Assembly: GCA_902825965.1 (NCBI GenBank)
Contig: CADEDA010000004.1
Location: 1-47,397 of the forward strand
Length of the DNA stretch: 47,397 bases
DNA from: an uncultured Gemmatimonadota bacterium
GTDB lineage: Bacteria > Gemmatimonadota > Gemmatimonadetes > Gemmatimonadales > Gemmatimonadaceae
Reading direction: 5' to 3'
Below the pieces are notes generated by a model, which saw nothing but the letters and a program-made list of their open reading frames with translations, searched no databases and was not told the origin of the DNA. Both the position numbers and the translations under genes were made by a program. Of this stretch, positions 8,821-18,236 are shown in pieces (within the stretch, counting starts at the first letter, position 1; every line of letters starts with the position of its first letter).

Positions 8821-10257
8821 TCAGACCGCGTCGGACAGGCTGGTGAAGCTGAAGTCGCGGGCCTTGAGGGTCGGCACCACGCTGCCGCCCTCGGCCACGC
8901 GCACCGACGGGCCGACGGCCTCGAGGTTGTTCAACAGGAAGAGCGGCGAGTCGTTGAAACGGAAGTTCTTGATGGAGCGCGCGATCCTCCCGTTCTCCAC
9001 GAGGAACGTGCCGTCGCGGGTGAGGCCGGTATAGACGAGCGTGCGCTGGTCGATCGCCCGCAGGTACCAGAGGCGCGTGACCAGCACCGCACGGTCCGTT
9101 CCCTTGATCATCTCGTCGAGCGACGACGTGCCGCCAAGCATCTTGAGCCCGCCGCCCCCGCCCCCGCCGAAGCCGCCGCCCCCGCCACCGGTGGGCGTGA
9201 CTCCCTTCCGCTGCGCCCAGAATCGCGTGTAGGCGAGCTGCTTGAGCACGCCGTTCTCCACCCACACCTGGCGCCCGGTGGGCAGGCCGTCCCCATCGAA
9301 GGGAGCGCCGAGGATCTGCGGGTCGGCGGGATCGGTGAGCAGCGTGACGCGGGAGTCCATGATCGCCTGTCCCACCTTGGTGCCGCCGCCGCGCACGCTG
9401 AACGGCGACCGTCCTTCGTCGGCGGATCGGGCGTTCATCGCACCGCGCACCGAGCCGATGAGGTCGGACACGGCCTGTGGCTCGAAGATCACGGTGTAGC
9501 GTCCGGGCTCGATGGCCTGCGGATTCCGCGACGCGCGCGACTTCTCGATCGCCCGCGTGGCGATGCCGGCGAAGTCGATGCGCGAGAAGTCGTTCTCGTC
9601 GGCGCCGACCCAGCCCGAGCCGGTGCCGTCGTTGGTGCGCACGGTGAGCGTGTAGTTCGCCCCCGTGCTGCGATGGTACGCGAACAGTCCGGCGCTCGTG
9701 CCGATGGCGGTCGCACTCGCCGAACAGTCGATGAAGCCGGCGACGGTGAGGTCCTTGGCGCGGCGCGCGGGGTCGAGTGCCGTCAACGCCGCCTTCGCGC
9801 GGTCCTCGGCGCTGAGGGCCGCCGTGGAGTCGAACCACGCGGGGATGCTCGCGTAGGTCTGCGGACCCAGCTCCGGCATGAGCTCGGGATCGTCGGGTGC
9901 GAGGCGGGCCAGCGCCTCCGACTGCGTCACCGCCCGCGCGAGGCCCTCCGGCGACACGTCGTTGGTGGAGACACTTGCGCGCTTCTTGCCGATGACCGAG
10001 GCGATGGAGATGGACGCGTCGTCGGTGATGCCCGAGGTGGACATCTGGTTGTCGGCGAAGCGGAGGTTGGTCTGGTACGAGCTGCCGACACTCACGCGGC
10101 AGGCATCGGCCTTGGACAGCTTGAGCGCGCGCGCGACGATGTCCTCGCACTCGGCGCGGGAGAGCACGAGCGCCTCGTCGAGGACACCATGGCGGACGGC
10201 GCTGTCGTGCGCGAGCAGGCGCTTGGGCGCGTCGGGGATGCGATGCAGGCGGCTCAC
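8821..10257 (-). CDS. TldE/PmbA-family metalloprotease subunit with poly-Gly insert
   Basis: 478 residues. The PmbA/TldE pattern is seen: an N-terminal domain (SSYQTNLRFADNQMSTSG), the central GRYTVIFEPQAVSDLIGSV segment and a C-terminal half with TDPADPQILGAPFDGDGLPT and YTGLTRDGTFLVENGRI. TldE itself lacks the HExxxH zinc site and forms a heterodimeric protease with TldD, which opens unfolded or modified peptides (known for microcin B17 maturation and CcdA degradation in E. coli). Residues about 357-370 are an almost pure Gly stretch (PTGGGGGGFGGGGGGG) that looks like a flexible insert. The start overlaps the end of tldD by 4 bases. Confidence 0.85.
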   Translation of the reverse strand: MSRLHRIPDAPKRLLAHDSAVRHGVLDEALVLSRAECEDIVARALKLSKADACRVSVGSSYQTNLRFADNQMSTSGITDDASISIASVIGKKRASVSTNDVSPEGLARAVTQSEALARLAPDDPELMPELGPQTYASIPAWFDSTAALSAEDRAKAALTALDPARRAKDLTVAGFIDCSASATAIGTSAGLFAYHRSTGANYTLTVRTNDGTGSGWVGADENDFSRIDFAGIATRAIEKSRASRNPQAIEPGRYTVIFEPQAVSDLIGSVRGAMNARSADEGRSPFSVRGGGTKVGQAIMDSRVTLLTDPADPQILGAPFDGDGLPTGRQVWVENGVLKQLAYTRFWAQRKGVTPTGGGGGGFGGGGGGGLKMLGGTSSLDEMIKGTDRAVLVTRLWYLRAIDQRTLVYTGLTRDGTFLVENGRIARSIKNFRFNDSPLFLLNNLEAVGPSVRVAEGGSVVPTLKARDFSFTSLSDAV

Positions 10258-11879
10258 AGTGTGCGCCCCGTGTTGATGACGTTGATGTTCTTGAAGCGCA
10301 CCGGCGGGCAGCCGTGGCTCACGGCATTGCTCTGGCCGGGCTGGCCCTTGCCGTCGTTGAAGGTGCCGCCGAGTTCGTAGGAGGACTTGCCGCCGAGCAG
10401 GTCGACGGAGTTCCAGAAGTCGGGTGTGCGCATCACGTACGCGACGTCCTTGAGTTGGCCGACGATCTTGCCGCCCTTCACCTCGTAGCAGACCTGCGCG
10501 CCGAACTGCGCGTTGTAGCGCTGCTGGTCGATGGAGTACGACGAGCGTCCGATCATGACGATGCCCTTGTCGGTGGCCGCGACGATGTCGTCGAGCGAGC
10601 GATCGACCTGCTGGTCGGGGACGATGGAGACGTTGGGCATGCGCTGGAACGCGACGTCGCCCCAGCTCTGCGCGTACGAGCAGCCATGCGAGCGCACGGG
10701 CATGTTGTTCTTCTCATACCAGGGACGCAGCCACTCGGCCTGTTCGCGCGTGGTCTGGTAGTCCCAGAAGATGCCGTTCTTGATGATGTCGAAGGTCTCC
10801 GGCTTCACGCCGTCGTCGTCGTAGCCGATGGTCGCGAGGGCGTTGGGTTCGGAGCGGTCGCCGCGGATGGTGAGGTGGTCGGGGCCGAGCCGCAGCTTGC
10901 CGAGCACGTCATTGGGCGGCGCGATGAACGACGTGCCGGCGTAGTTCGCCTCGTAGCCCATCGCGCGGTCAAGCTCGGTGGGATGTGCGATCGACTCGTG
11001 GATGGTGAGGAAGAGCTGCGAGGGATGCAGGATGAGGTCCCAGCGCCCCACGTCCACCGGACGCGCGGTGAGCTTCTCGCGCGCCTGCTCGGCCCACACG
11101 GTGGCGTTCCGCACGATGTCGTTCTCGAGCACGTATTCCCAGCCGCGCCCCATGGGCTGCACCACTTCGGGACCGCGGGTCGCGGTCTCCGTGCGATCGT
11201 CCGAGACCGCGGTGCAGGACATCGTCACCCAGCTCCGCACCACGTCCTGCGTGATCATCGACCCCTCGGAGTTCGCGTAGGAGCGTTCCTCCTTCACGAA
11301 CGAGAGGTTGGAGTTCACGAAGCGGATGTTCCTGACCTTCATCGCCTCGGCGTTCGCCGCCATGAGCAGCGCGACCTTGTCCTCCACCGCGATGGACCAG
11401 GGGTCGATGGTGTAGCTCGACTTCCAGGTCGCGTTGGGATGCACCTCGGTGGGGGCGAGTCGCACCAGGCGGTCCCGCGCGACGCGATTGGCCTTGGCCA
11501 GCGCGACGGCCTGCTTGGCGGCGCGGGCGACGCCGTCCTTGGTGAGTGCCCGTGTGGCCGAGAATCCCCAGGTGCCTTCGACCAGGACGCGCACGCCGCA
11601 GCCGATAGTGTCGGTGTCGGAGACCTGCGTGACCTGCTGCTCGCGCGTGCCGAGGTTCTGGCGGCGCTGGCGCTGGATGCGGGCGTCCGCCCAGGAGGCG
11701 CCGGCGAGCTTGGCGGCGGTGAGCGCCTCTAATAGAAGGACTTTGACTTGCGGGTCGGGCTCGGTGCGCTCGTTGAGGATCGGCGAGCGGGTGCCGGTGG
11801 CGTCCACCCGGCGCGCGGCCAGCGCGAGGGCGCCGGCGGCGAGGCCGGTGGAGGCGAGGAAGTCGCGGCGGGAGGTCAT
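10254..11879 (-). CDS. Tat-exported TldD-family zinc metalloprotease
   Basis: 541 residues. The N-terminus has a twin-arginine leader (TSRRDFLASTGLAAGALALAARR). HESIAH (H294-E295-xxx-H299) is the TldD HExxxH zinc site. The C-terminal SHGCPPVRFKNINVI matches the conserved TldD end. TldD pairs with TldE, whose gene follows with a 4-base overlap. A Tat leader is notable because E. coli TldD is cytoplasmic; here TldD would go to the periplasm, and TldE, which has no leader, would have to travel with it or act separately. The gene is first in the run TldD-TldE-metallopeptidase-ATP-grasp. It is divergent from the outer-membrane protein gene at 12198. Confidence 0.87.
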   Translation of the reverse strand: MTSRRDFLASTGLAAGALALAARRVDATGTRSPILNERTEPDPQVKVLLLEALTAAKLAGASWADARIQRQRRQNLGTREQQVTQVSDTDTIGCGVRVLVEGTWGFSATRALTKDGVARAAKQAVALAKANRVARDRLVRLAPTEVHPNATWKSSYTIDPWSIAVEDKVALLMAANAEAMKVRNIRFVNSNLSFVKEERSYANSEGSMITQDVVRSWVTMSCTAVSDDRTETATRGPEVVQPMGRGWEYVLENDIVRNATVWAEQAREKLTARPVDVGRWDLILHPSQLFLTIHESIAHPTELDRAMGYEANYAGTSFIAPPNDVLGKLRLGPDHLTIRGDRSEPNALATIGYDDDGVKPETFDIIKNGIFWDYQTTREQAEWLRPWYEKNNMPVRSHGCSYAQSWGDVAFQRMPNVSIVPDQQVDRSLDDIVAATDKGIVMIGRSSYSIDQQRYNAQFGAQVCYEVKGGKIVGQLKDVAYVMRTPDFWNSVDLLGGKSSYELGGTFNDGKGQPGQSNAVSHGCPPVRFKNINVINTGRTL

Positions 11880-12197
11880 CTGGGGTGCTCGGGTCCTCGG
11901 GAGAGTTCGACCGCCACGCGCTGCGGGGGCGGCCGAGGCGGGGAGAATGTCGCGTCGGGGCGGAGCGATGGCAAACGACGAAGGGGTCGAAGGCTACGCG
12001 GCTTGCGGGCGCGGCGCTGGCGGCGGGGGCGGTCCCGACGCCGCGGTTGCGGTCCGCGGGCCGGCGGACGGAACTAACCTGCTGGGCGGCAATCGGTTAC
12101 CGGATCCGCACCCGAGCCGTGGGCCTCAGGAAACGATTTGCCGTCTCGCGACATCGAATCCAGCATTGGTTCCCTTCACCTCCTCCTCGAGAACTTC
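11880..12197. other. Divergent intergenic region, no recognised gene
   Basis: 318 bases between divergent tldD and the beta-barrel gene. Very GC-rich with poly-G/C runs (GGCGGCGGGGGCGGTC). It must hold promoters for both sides. I found no clear promoter, RNA structure or small precursor-peptide gene with a ribosome binding site. Confidence 0.45.
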
Positions 12198-13526
12198 ATG
12201 CGCGCGCTGCTCTGCGGGATATTGTCGTGTTTCCTGTGGTTCGCTCCCACGCAAACACTGGGATCCCAGGCCGCACCTCCCGCAGTCGACTCCACACGAC
12301 GTAGCGAGGAGCAGGGTGCGCAGCAGACGACCCTCCGCGCGTTCTTCGACTGCAGCGAGCGCGGATGCGACCGCGACTTCCTCGTGACCGAGATGGTGTG
12401 GGTGAACTGGATGCGCGACCGACTCGACGCCGACTTCCACGTGCTCGTGACGTCGCTGACCACCGGCTCGGGCGGTCGTGAGTACGTCGTGGTGTCGATC
12501 GGCCAACGCGGCTTCGCGGGCCAGACCGACACGTTGCGCTTCACCACACAGCCCAACGACGCCGACGACACCATCCGTCGCGCGCTGCTGCGCACCATCG
12601 GCCAGTTGCTGCTGCCGCATGCCGCACGGGGCGCGCTGGGCAGCCGGCTCAGCATCAGCTACACGCCACCGGCCGGCGAGACGGTCAGGCCCAATGTGGC
12701 GGCGCGCGATCGCTGGAACTTCTGGACCTACAGCACGTCGGTGAACGGCTTCTTCGACGGCGAGTCGCGACAGTCGTTCCGCGAGCTCTGGACCGACCTG
12801 TCCGCCAACCGCACCACGGAGCGCTGGAAGGTGCGGCTCGGCCTCGATGCCTCGTACAACGAATCGAAGTTCACGCTCGACAGCGGCGAGACCTTCACGG
12901 CCATCCGGCGCAACTCCGGCGGCAGTGCGATGGCCGTGCGGAGCGTCTCCGATCACTGGTCGCTCGGTGGGCGCGCCTCGGCGTCGCGGTCGGACTTCTC
13001 CAACACCGACCTGGTCGCCCAGCTCTCCGCCGCCGCCGAGTGGAACTACTTCCCGTACAAGGACTTCGCGCGACGCAAACTGGCGCTGCTCTACACCGTC
13101 GGTGTCCGCGACTTCCGGTATCGCGAGGTCACCATCTACGACAAGGAACAGGAGCGGCGCCCCATCCACACGCTCGATGCGACCTTGGGCGCGCGGCAAC
13201 CCTGGGGCGAGGCCAACGTGACTCTCTATGGAAGCCAGTACCTCGATGGCCTCAAGTACTACAACGCCGGGATCTGGGGCAATGTCGAGGTGCGCCTCGG
13301 TCGCGGCCTCTCGTTCAACGTCGATGGCCGGCTCACGCGCGTGCGCGACCAGCTCTTCCTGCCGCGCGGCGGCCAGACCGACGAAGAGGTGATCGCCCGG
13401 CAGCAGGCGCTCGCAACGAACTATCGGTACTTCGCGTTCTTCGGGGTGCGCTACCAGTTCGGTTCGATCTTCAACTCCGTGGTGAATCCGCGGTTCGGCA
13501 ACATCTCCAGTTCGTCACGGTTCTGA
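12198..13526 (+). CDS. Outer-membrane beta-barrel protein of unknown function
   Basis: 442 residues from ATG 12198, the start of a Sec leader (RALLCGILSCFLWFAPTQTLGSQA). An N-terminal part has a paired-Cys segment FFDCSERGCDRDFL. From about residue 170 the protein alternates polar and aromatic residues in strands (WKVRLGLDASYNESKF, WSLGGRASASRSDFSN, NVTLYGSQYLDGLKYY, FAFFGVRYQFGSIFNS) and ends in Phe, the outer-membrane C-terminal signature. I do not recognise a named family. It may be translated with the DUF885 gene starting 11 bases later. A role in the envelope is likely; transport or adhesion cannot be told apart. Confidence 0.75.
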   Translation: MRALLCGILSCFLWFAPTQTLGSQAAPPAVDSTRRSEEQGAQQTTLRAFFDCSERGCDRDFLVTEMVWVNWMRDRLDADFHVLVTSLTTGSGGREYVVVSIGQRGFAGQTDTLRFTTQPNDADDTIRRALLRTIGQLLLPHAARGALGSRLSISYTPPAGETVRPNVAARDRWNFWTYSTSVNGFFDGESRQSFRELWTDLSANRTTERWKVRLGLDASYNESKFTLDSGETFTAIRRNSGGSAMAVRSVSDHWSLGGRASASRSDFSNTDLVAQLSAAAEWNYFPYKDFARRKLALLYTVGVRDFRYREVTIYDKEQERRPIHTLDATLGARQPWGEANVTLYGSQYLDGLKYYNAGIWGNVEVRLGRGLSFNVDGRLTRVRDQLFLPRGGQTDEEVIARQQALATNYRYFAFFGVRYQFGSIFNSVVNPRFGNISSSSRF

Positions 13527-13536
13527 CCGGAGCCCG

Positions 13537-15321
13537 ATGCATCCGCGCACGCGACGCACCTTCGTCCGCACTCTCGCCCACACTCTCCCCCGCACTCTCG
13601 CCCTGCAGCTGCTGACTATCGCGGTGGGTGTCGCTGTCGTGGTCGCCGTGCCGGCGGCGGCAATGCGTGCGCAACCCCTCTCGCTCGCTCCCGAGCTGCG
13701 CGCCGCACTGCGGGCCGCCGCGGACAGCGTCGTCGCGCTCAACCGGCCCGACGGTCCCGCACGGGCCTGGCCGGACCTCGGCGACGGCCCCCGGCTCGCG
13801 CAGCGCGCACGCGCCGACCGCGTGCAGGCGATGCTGGGCGCGATCCCTCGGGCAGCGCTGACCAGCGCCGAGGAGCGGATGCTGTTCGACAATCTCTCGG
13901 AGGTGGTTGCGGGCAACATCGCCGGCCGCGTGTGCCGGACGCACCTGTGGTACGCCCCGAGTGCATTCGCCGGTTGGCACATCGTCGCGAGCAACTGGGC
14001 ACGCAACGTCCGCGTGGGCGACGCGTCCGCGCGCGCCAGCGTGCTCGCGGCGCTGCGCGAGCTGCCGGAGGCCATCGCCGCCGAGCAGGGCATGTTGCAG
14101 CGTGGGCTCGACAGCGGGGTGGTGTCGAGTGTACCGGTGATCCGCGGTGTGATCCGGCAGTTGGGCGACCTCACGCCGGACGACCTCACGCGCTCACCGC
14201 TCGCGGCACCGACGCAGCGCGACAGTGCCCCGGAGTTCCGCGAGGCCTACCTCGCGCTGCTCCGCAGCGCGGTGTATCCCGCCGCACGCGCCTACGCGGG
14301 CTGGCTCGACGCGCAGTACCTCCCGCGCGCCCGGCGCGACGGGGCGCTCACTACGCTCCGCGACGGACCGGCCTGCTACCGCGCGACCATGCGCGAGCGC
14401 ACCTCGGTGGACCTCGACCCCGCGAGCCTGATGGGCGAGGCCCGCGCGGAGATCGACCGCATCCATGCCACGCTGGCCCCGATGATCCGTCGGGCCACGG
14501 GCCATGGGGTCTCGGACGGCATCCGCACGCTCAAGAGCGACGCACGATTCACCTATGCGTCGCGCGACAGCATCCTCGCCGCGTACCGCGCCATGACGGC
14601 ACTCGCGGCGACGCGCATCGACCGTGTGGTCTCGGGCTTCGCGCCCGAGTCCATCGTCGTGATCCCGTATCCCGAGTTCCAGGAACGGGCAGGGGTGCCA
14701 CCCAGCTACCAGCGCGCGCCCGACGACCGCAGTCGGCCCGCCTGGTTCCTGGTGAACCTCGGTCGCCCGGAGCGGATGGCCGTCGGCAACGCTGCGGCCC
14801 ATGAAGCGTACCCGGGCCATCACCTGCAACGGATCGCGGCGTCACAGGCGACCGCGATCCATCCCGTCATGCGGACGTTGCAGGTGAGTGCCTTCTCGGA
14901 AGGGTGGGGCATCTACTCCGAGGACCTCGGCGCCGAGATGGGGCTGTACACCACCCAGCTCGACAGCATCGGGCACCTCGTGCACCTGCTCGACGTCGCG
15001 GTGGCGTACTACCTCGATGCCGGCGCGCACGTGCGCGGCTGGACCCGCGATGTGCTCATCGACAGCATGTACGTGCTCGGAGGGCGCACGCGGGCCCAGG
15101 CCGGTGACTACGCGGATCGGCATGCGGGGACACCGGGGCAACTCGCGACCTACTACGTGGGCTATCGCGTGATCCGCGCCGCCCGCGCGGACGCCGCGCG
15201 CCGGCTCGGCGCGCGCTTCGATGTGGCGGCGTTCAATCGCGAAGTGATCCGCCACGGGACCATCACCCTTGCGAGTCTCCGCGCCGTGCTCGAGGACTGG
15301 GTGCGCGCGCGCGAGCCATGA
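13537..15321 (+). CDS. DUF885 family exported protein (putative metallopeptidase-like)
   Basis: 594 residues with an N-terminal hydrophobic leader (LALQLLTIAVGVAVVVAVPAAA). HEAYPGHH (residues 422-429) is the signature of DUF885, a family related in fold to zinc carboxypeptidases/ACE-like peptidases. AFSEGWGIYSEDLG follows and supplies a candidate glutamate ligand. Members are usually 550-620 residues. Its biochemical role is not firmly established; periplasmic peptide hydrolysis is the usual inference. Its stop overlaps the start of tex by 4 bases. Confidence 0.85.
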   Translation: MHPRTRRTFVRTLAHTLPRTLALQLLTIAVGVAVVVAVPAAAMRAQPLSLAPELRAALRAAADSVVALNRPDGPARAWPDLGDGPRLAQRARADRVQAMLGAIPRAALTSAEERMLFDNLSEVVAGNIAGRVCRTHLWYAPSAFAGWHIVASNWARNVRVGDASARASVLAALRELPEAIAAEQGMLQRGLDSGVVSSVPVIRGVIRQLGDLTPDDLTRSPLAAPTQRDSAPEFREAYLALLRSAVYPAARAYAGWLDAQYLPRARRDGALTTLRDGPACYRATMRERTSVDLDPASLMGEARAEIDRIHATLAPMIRRATGHGVSDGIRTLKSDARFTYASRDSILAAYRAMTALAATRIDRVVSGFAPESIVVIPYPEFQERAGVPPSYQRAPDDRSRPAWFLVNLGRPERMAVGNAAAHEAYPGHHLQRIAASQATAIHPVMRTLQVSAFSEGWGIYSEDLGAEMGLYTTQLDSIGHLVHLLDVAVAYYLDAGAHVRGWTRDVLIDSMYVLGGRTRAQAGDYADRHAGTPGQLATYYVGYRVIRAARADAARRLGARFDVAAFNREVIRHGTITLASLRAVLEDWVRAREP

Positions 15322-17615
15322 CCGCATCGCTCGCACCCGCCCTCATCGCCCGTGTCGCCGCCGAGCTCTCGCTCGGGACCGGCCAAGTCCAACGCACCCT
15401 CGCGCTCTTCGACGAGGGCGCGACGCTGCCCTTCGTCGCGCGGTACCGGAAGGAGGTCACCGGCGGCCTCGACGAAGTGCAGCTCCGCGACGTGCGCGAG
15501 CGAGCCGACTACCTGCAGGAGCTCGAGGACCGTCGCGCGGCCATCCTCAAGAGCGTGGAGGAACAGGGCAAGCTCGACGATGTGTTGCGGGCCGCGATCC
15601 TCGGGGCCGACACCAAGCAGGCACTCGAGGACCTGTATCTCCCGTTCAAGCCCAAGCGGCGGACCCGGGCGATGATCGCGCGCGAACGGGGACTCGGTCC
15701 ACTTGCGGAGGCCTTGTGGTCGGGCGCGGTCGACGATGCGGCGGCGCTGGCATCCGCAGCGGGATACATCCTGCCGGGCGTGGACGGCAAGGAGAGCGAG
15801 GTGCCGAGCGCCGAGGCGGCGCTGCAGGGCGCGCGTGACATCCTGGCCGAGCAGTTGAGCGAGGATGCCGCCGTGCGCGGCTGGGTGCGGGAGGTCACGC
15901 GCGCCAAGGGCGTGGTCACGAGCCAGGTGGTGGAGGACAAGCGGCGCGACGACTCCAAGTTCAAGGATTACTTCGAGTATCGCGAACCCTTGGGGACCAT
16001 CCCCTCGCACCGTATGCTCGCGATCCGTCGAGGCGAGGCGGAGGGTGAGCTGTTGTGGCGGGTGGAGGCACCGGTGGACGAGATCGTGGCGCGGCTCACG
16101 CGTGAGGCCGTGGGCGAGCGTCCGGCGGTGCAGCAGCTCGGACTCGTGGCGCAGGATTGCTACAAGCGATTGCTCGCCCTGGCGATCGAGGGTGAGTTGC
16201 GGCTCGAGCTCAAGACGCGCGCCGACGACGAGGCGATCAGCATCTTCGGGCGGAACCTCGAGCAGTTGTTGCTGGCCTCACCGGCCGGTGAGCGGCGCGT
16301 GGTGGGGCTCGACCCCGGCTTCCGCACGGGTGTGAAGGTGGCGGTGGTGAGCCAGACCGGCGCGTTGGTGCACACCGATACGCTGTACCTGCATCAGGAG
16401 GACCGATTCGCCGGCGCCATGCGCGCGCTCATCGCGCGCTTCGCGCCGGAGCTCATCGCCATCGGCAACGGCACGGCGAGCCGGGAGACGGAGACGTTGA
16501 CCAAGGCCGCGCTCCGCGAACTCGACGCCCCGCGTCCGCAGGTGGTGGTGGTGAACGAGGCCGGTGCCTCGGTCTATTCAGCGAGCGACCTGGCGCGCGC
16601 GGAGTTCCCGGAGCTCGACGTGTCGCTGCGGGGCGCCGTGTCGATCGCACGCCGACTGCAGGATCCGCTGGCCGAGCTGGTGAAGATCGACCCCAAGAGC
16701 ATCGGTGTGGGGCAGTACCAGCACGACGTGAACCAGACGCGGCTCAAGCAGCGCTTGGATGACACGGTGATGAGCTGCGTGAATCGCGTGGGGGTGGAGG
16801 TGAACACCGCCTCGGCGGCCTTGCTCGCATACGTGGCGGGCATCGGGCCGTCGCTGGCGCAATCCATCGTGGCGCAGCGCGACAAGGAGGGCGGGCTCCG
16901 GAGCCGCGAGGCGTTGAAGGCCGTGCCGCGCCTGGGTGCCAAGGCGTTCGAGCAGGCGGCGGGCTTCCTGCGGGTGCGCGGTGGCGCACATCCACTTGAT
17001 GCGAGCGCGGTGCACCCGGAGCGCTACGCGCTGGTGGAGCGCATGGCAGCGGACCTGGGCGTGGAGGTGCGCGCGCTGGTGGGGAACGAGGGTCTTGTGG
17101 ATCGCGTCGCGTTGGAGCGCTACGTGAGCGGCGACGTGGGCATGCCGACGCTGCGTGACATCGTGAGCGAGCTCAAGAAGCCCGGGCGTGATCCGCGGGC
17201 GGCGTTCGAGCCGCCGGCGTTCCGCGACGACATCACCAAGCCGAGCGACCTGGCCGTCGGCATGGTGCTCGAAGGCGTGGTGACCAACGTCGTCGCCTTC
17301 GGCGCGTTCGTGGATATCGGCGTACACCAGGACGGTCTGGTGCACGTGAGCCAGTTGTCGGACCGCTACGTGCGCGACGCGAACGAGGTGGTGCAGGTGG
17401 GACAGCGCGTGCAGGTGACGGTGCAGGCGGTGGACCTGCCGCGGAACCGGATCGCGCTGACGATGAAGAAGGAGGGCGGGGCGGGGGGAACGAAGTCCGC
17501 GCGCCCGGAGGCGAAGGCGAATGTGAAGCCTGCGGGGAAGGGGGCCGGGGGCAAGGCTCCGGCGTTCGTGCCGCAGAAGGGGGCGGTGGCGCCGAATGGG
17601 ATGCGGTTCAAGTAG
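15318..17615 (+). CDS. tex: Tex-family S1 RNA-binding transcription accessory protein
   Basis: 765 residues, the normal Tex length. In order: an N-terminal helical region (FVARYRKEVTGGLDEVQLRDV is the family hallmark), a YqgF/RNase H-like domain starting around VVGLDPGFRTGVKVAVVS, a DPKSIGVGQYQHDV helix-hairpin-helix region with VEVNTASAALLAYVAGIG, and a C-terminal S1 domain (VVTNVVAFGAFVDIGVHQDGLVH). A Lys/Gly/Ala-rich tail follows. Tex binds nucleic acid and associates with transcription. It is the last gene of the plus-strand run and converges on gspG. Confidence 0.95.
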   Translation: MTASLAPALIARVAAELSLGTGQVQRTLALFDEGATLPFVARYRKEVTGGLDEVQLRDVRERADYLQELEDRRAAILKSVEEQGKLDDVLRAAILGADTKQALEDLYLPFKPKRRTRAMIARERGLGPLAEALWSGAVDDAAALASAAGYILPGVDGKESEVPSAEAALQGARDILAEQLSEDAAVRGWVREVTRAKGVVTSQVVEDKRRDDSKFKDYFEYREPLGTIPSHRMLAIRRGEAEGELLWRVEAPVDEIVARLTREAVGERPAVQQLGLVAQDCYKRLLALAIEGELRLELKTRADDEAISIFGRNLEQLLLASPAGERRVVGLDPGFRTGVKVAVVSQTGALVHTDTLYLHQEDRFAGAMRALIARFAPELIAIGNGTASRETETLTKAALRELDAPRPQVVVVNEAGASVYSASDLARAEFPELDVSLRGAVSIARRLQDPLAELVKIDPKSIGVGQYQHDVNQTRLKQRLDDTVMSCVNRVGVEVNTASAALLAYVAGIGPSLAQSIVAQRDKEGGLRSREALKAVPRLGAKAFEQAAGFLRVRGGAHPLDASAVHPERYALVERMAADLGVEVRALVGNEGLVDRVALERYVSGDVGMPTLRDIVSELKKPGRDPRAAFEPPAFRDDITKPSDLAVGMVLEGVVTNVVAFGAFVDIGVHQDGLVHVSQLSDRYVRDANEVVQVGQRVQVTVQAVDLPRNRIALTMKKEGGAGGTKSARPEAKANVKPAGKGAGGKAPAFVPQKGAVAPNGMRFK

Positions 17616-17617
17616 GG

Positions 17618-17633
17618 AGGACGGGCGCGTCCT
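17618..17633. terminator. Short hairpin in the tex/gspG convergent gap
   Basis: AGGACG (17618-17623) pairs with CGTCCT (17628-17633) around loop GGCG, inside the 27-base gap between the two convergent genes. No strong U-tract follows, so terminator activity is only suggested by position. Confidence 0.35.
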
Positions 17634-17642
17634 GCCTTGCGC

Positions 17643-18086
17643 TCAACCGACGATATCGGCGTCTTCGTTTTCGCCGCCGCGCCGTCCATCGCGGCCGAGT
17701 GAGCGGAGATCGTAGCCTTCGCGGTTCTGCTCGCCGGGACTCGCGTACTCGTAGGCGTTGCCCCAGGGGTCCAAAGGGACCGACTTCCGCAGATACGGTC
17801 CGCGCCAGGTTGCGGGCGCGGTGGCGGGTTTGATCCAAAGCGCACCGAGACCTTCTTCGGTCGTCGGGTAACGTCCGACATGGAGCCGATAGGCGTCGAG
17901 TGCCGCACCCAGCATCTCGATCTGCGACTTCGCTGTCGTCTCGCGCGCACTGCCCACGTGTTGAAAGACATTGGGGGCCACGAGCGTCGCGAGGATCGCG
18001 ATCACCACGACGACGACGAGGATCTCAACGAGCGTAAATCCGCGACGGACAAGCGCTTGGAATTCCACCCGGATACCGCGACCCAT
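17643..18086 (-). CDS. gspG: Type II secretion major pseudopilin GspG
   Basis: 147 residues from ATG 18086, preceded by a strong AGGAGG ribosome binding site (minus strand, about 18090-18096); a longer open frame upstream lacks one. RRG|FTLVEILVVVVVIAILATLVAP is a class III prepilin signal with Glu+5. YPTTEEGLGALW, DPWGNAYEYASPGEQN and the C-terminal YDLRSLGRDG...DADI are specific to GspG and form its calcium-binding end. GspG builds the pseudopilus that pushes folded proteins through the secretin. The gene is divergent from the regulator and the rest of the T2SS genes, which is unusual because gspG normally sits between gspF and gspH. Confidence 0.95.
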   Translation of the reverse strand: MGRGIRVEFQALVRRGFTLVEILVVVVVIAILATLVAPNVFQHVGSARETTAKSQIEMLGAALDAYRLHVGRYPTTEEGLGALWIKPATAPATWRGPYLRKSVPLDPWGNAYEYASPGEQNREGYDLRSLGRDGRRGGENEDADIVG

Positions 18087-18236
18087 CTCACCTCCTATTT
18101 GAGGCCGTGCTGCACCCAACCGATACACTGTCAACAACTGCCGTCACCGCAGGTGATTGATGCGCAATTGGTTCTCATAGGGTATCATTTGCGCCCCAAG
18201 TACATGCACGCAAAGAGTACCGCTCCCATCTGAGTC

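Noticed and set aside
18087-18236. Sigma-54 promoter between gspG and regulator 1
   Set aside because: Several GG-N10-GC matches exist by chance on both strands, but none has both a TGGCAC-like -24 and a TTGC-like -12.
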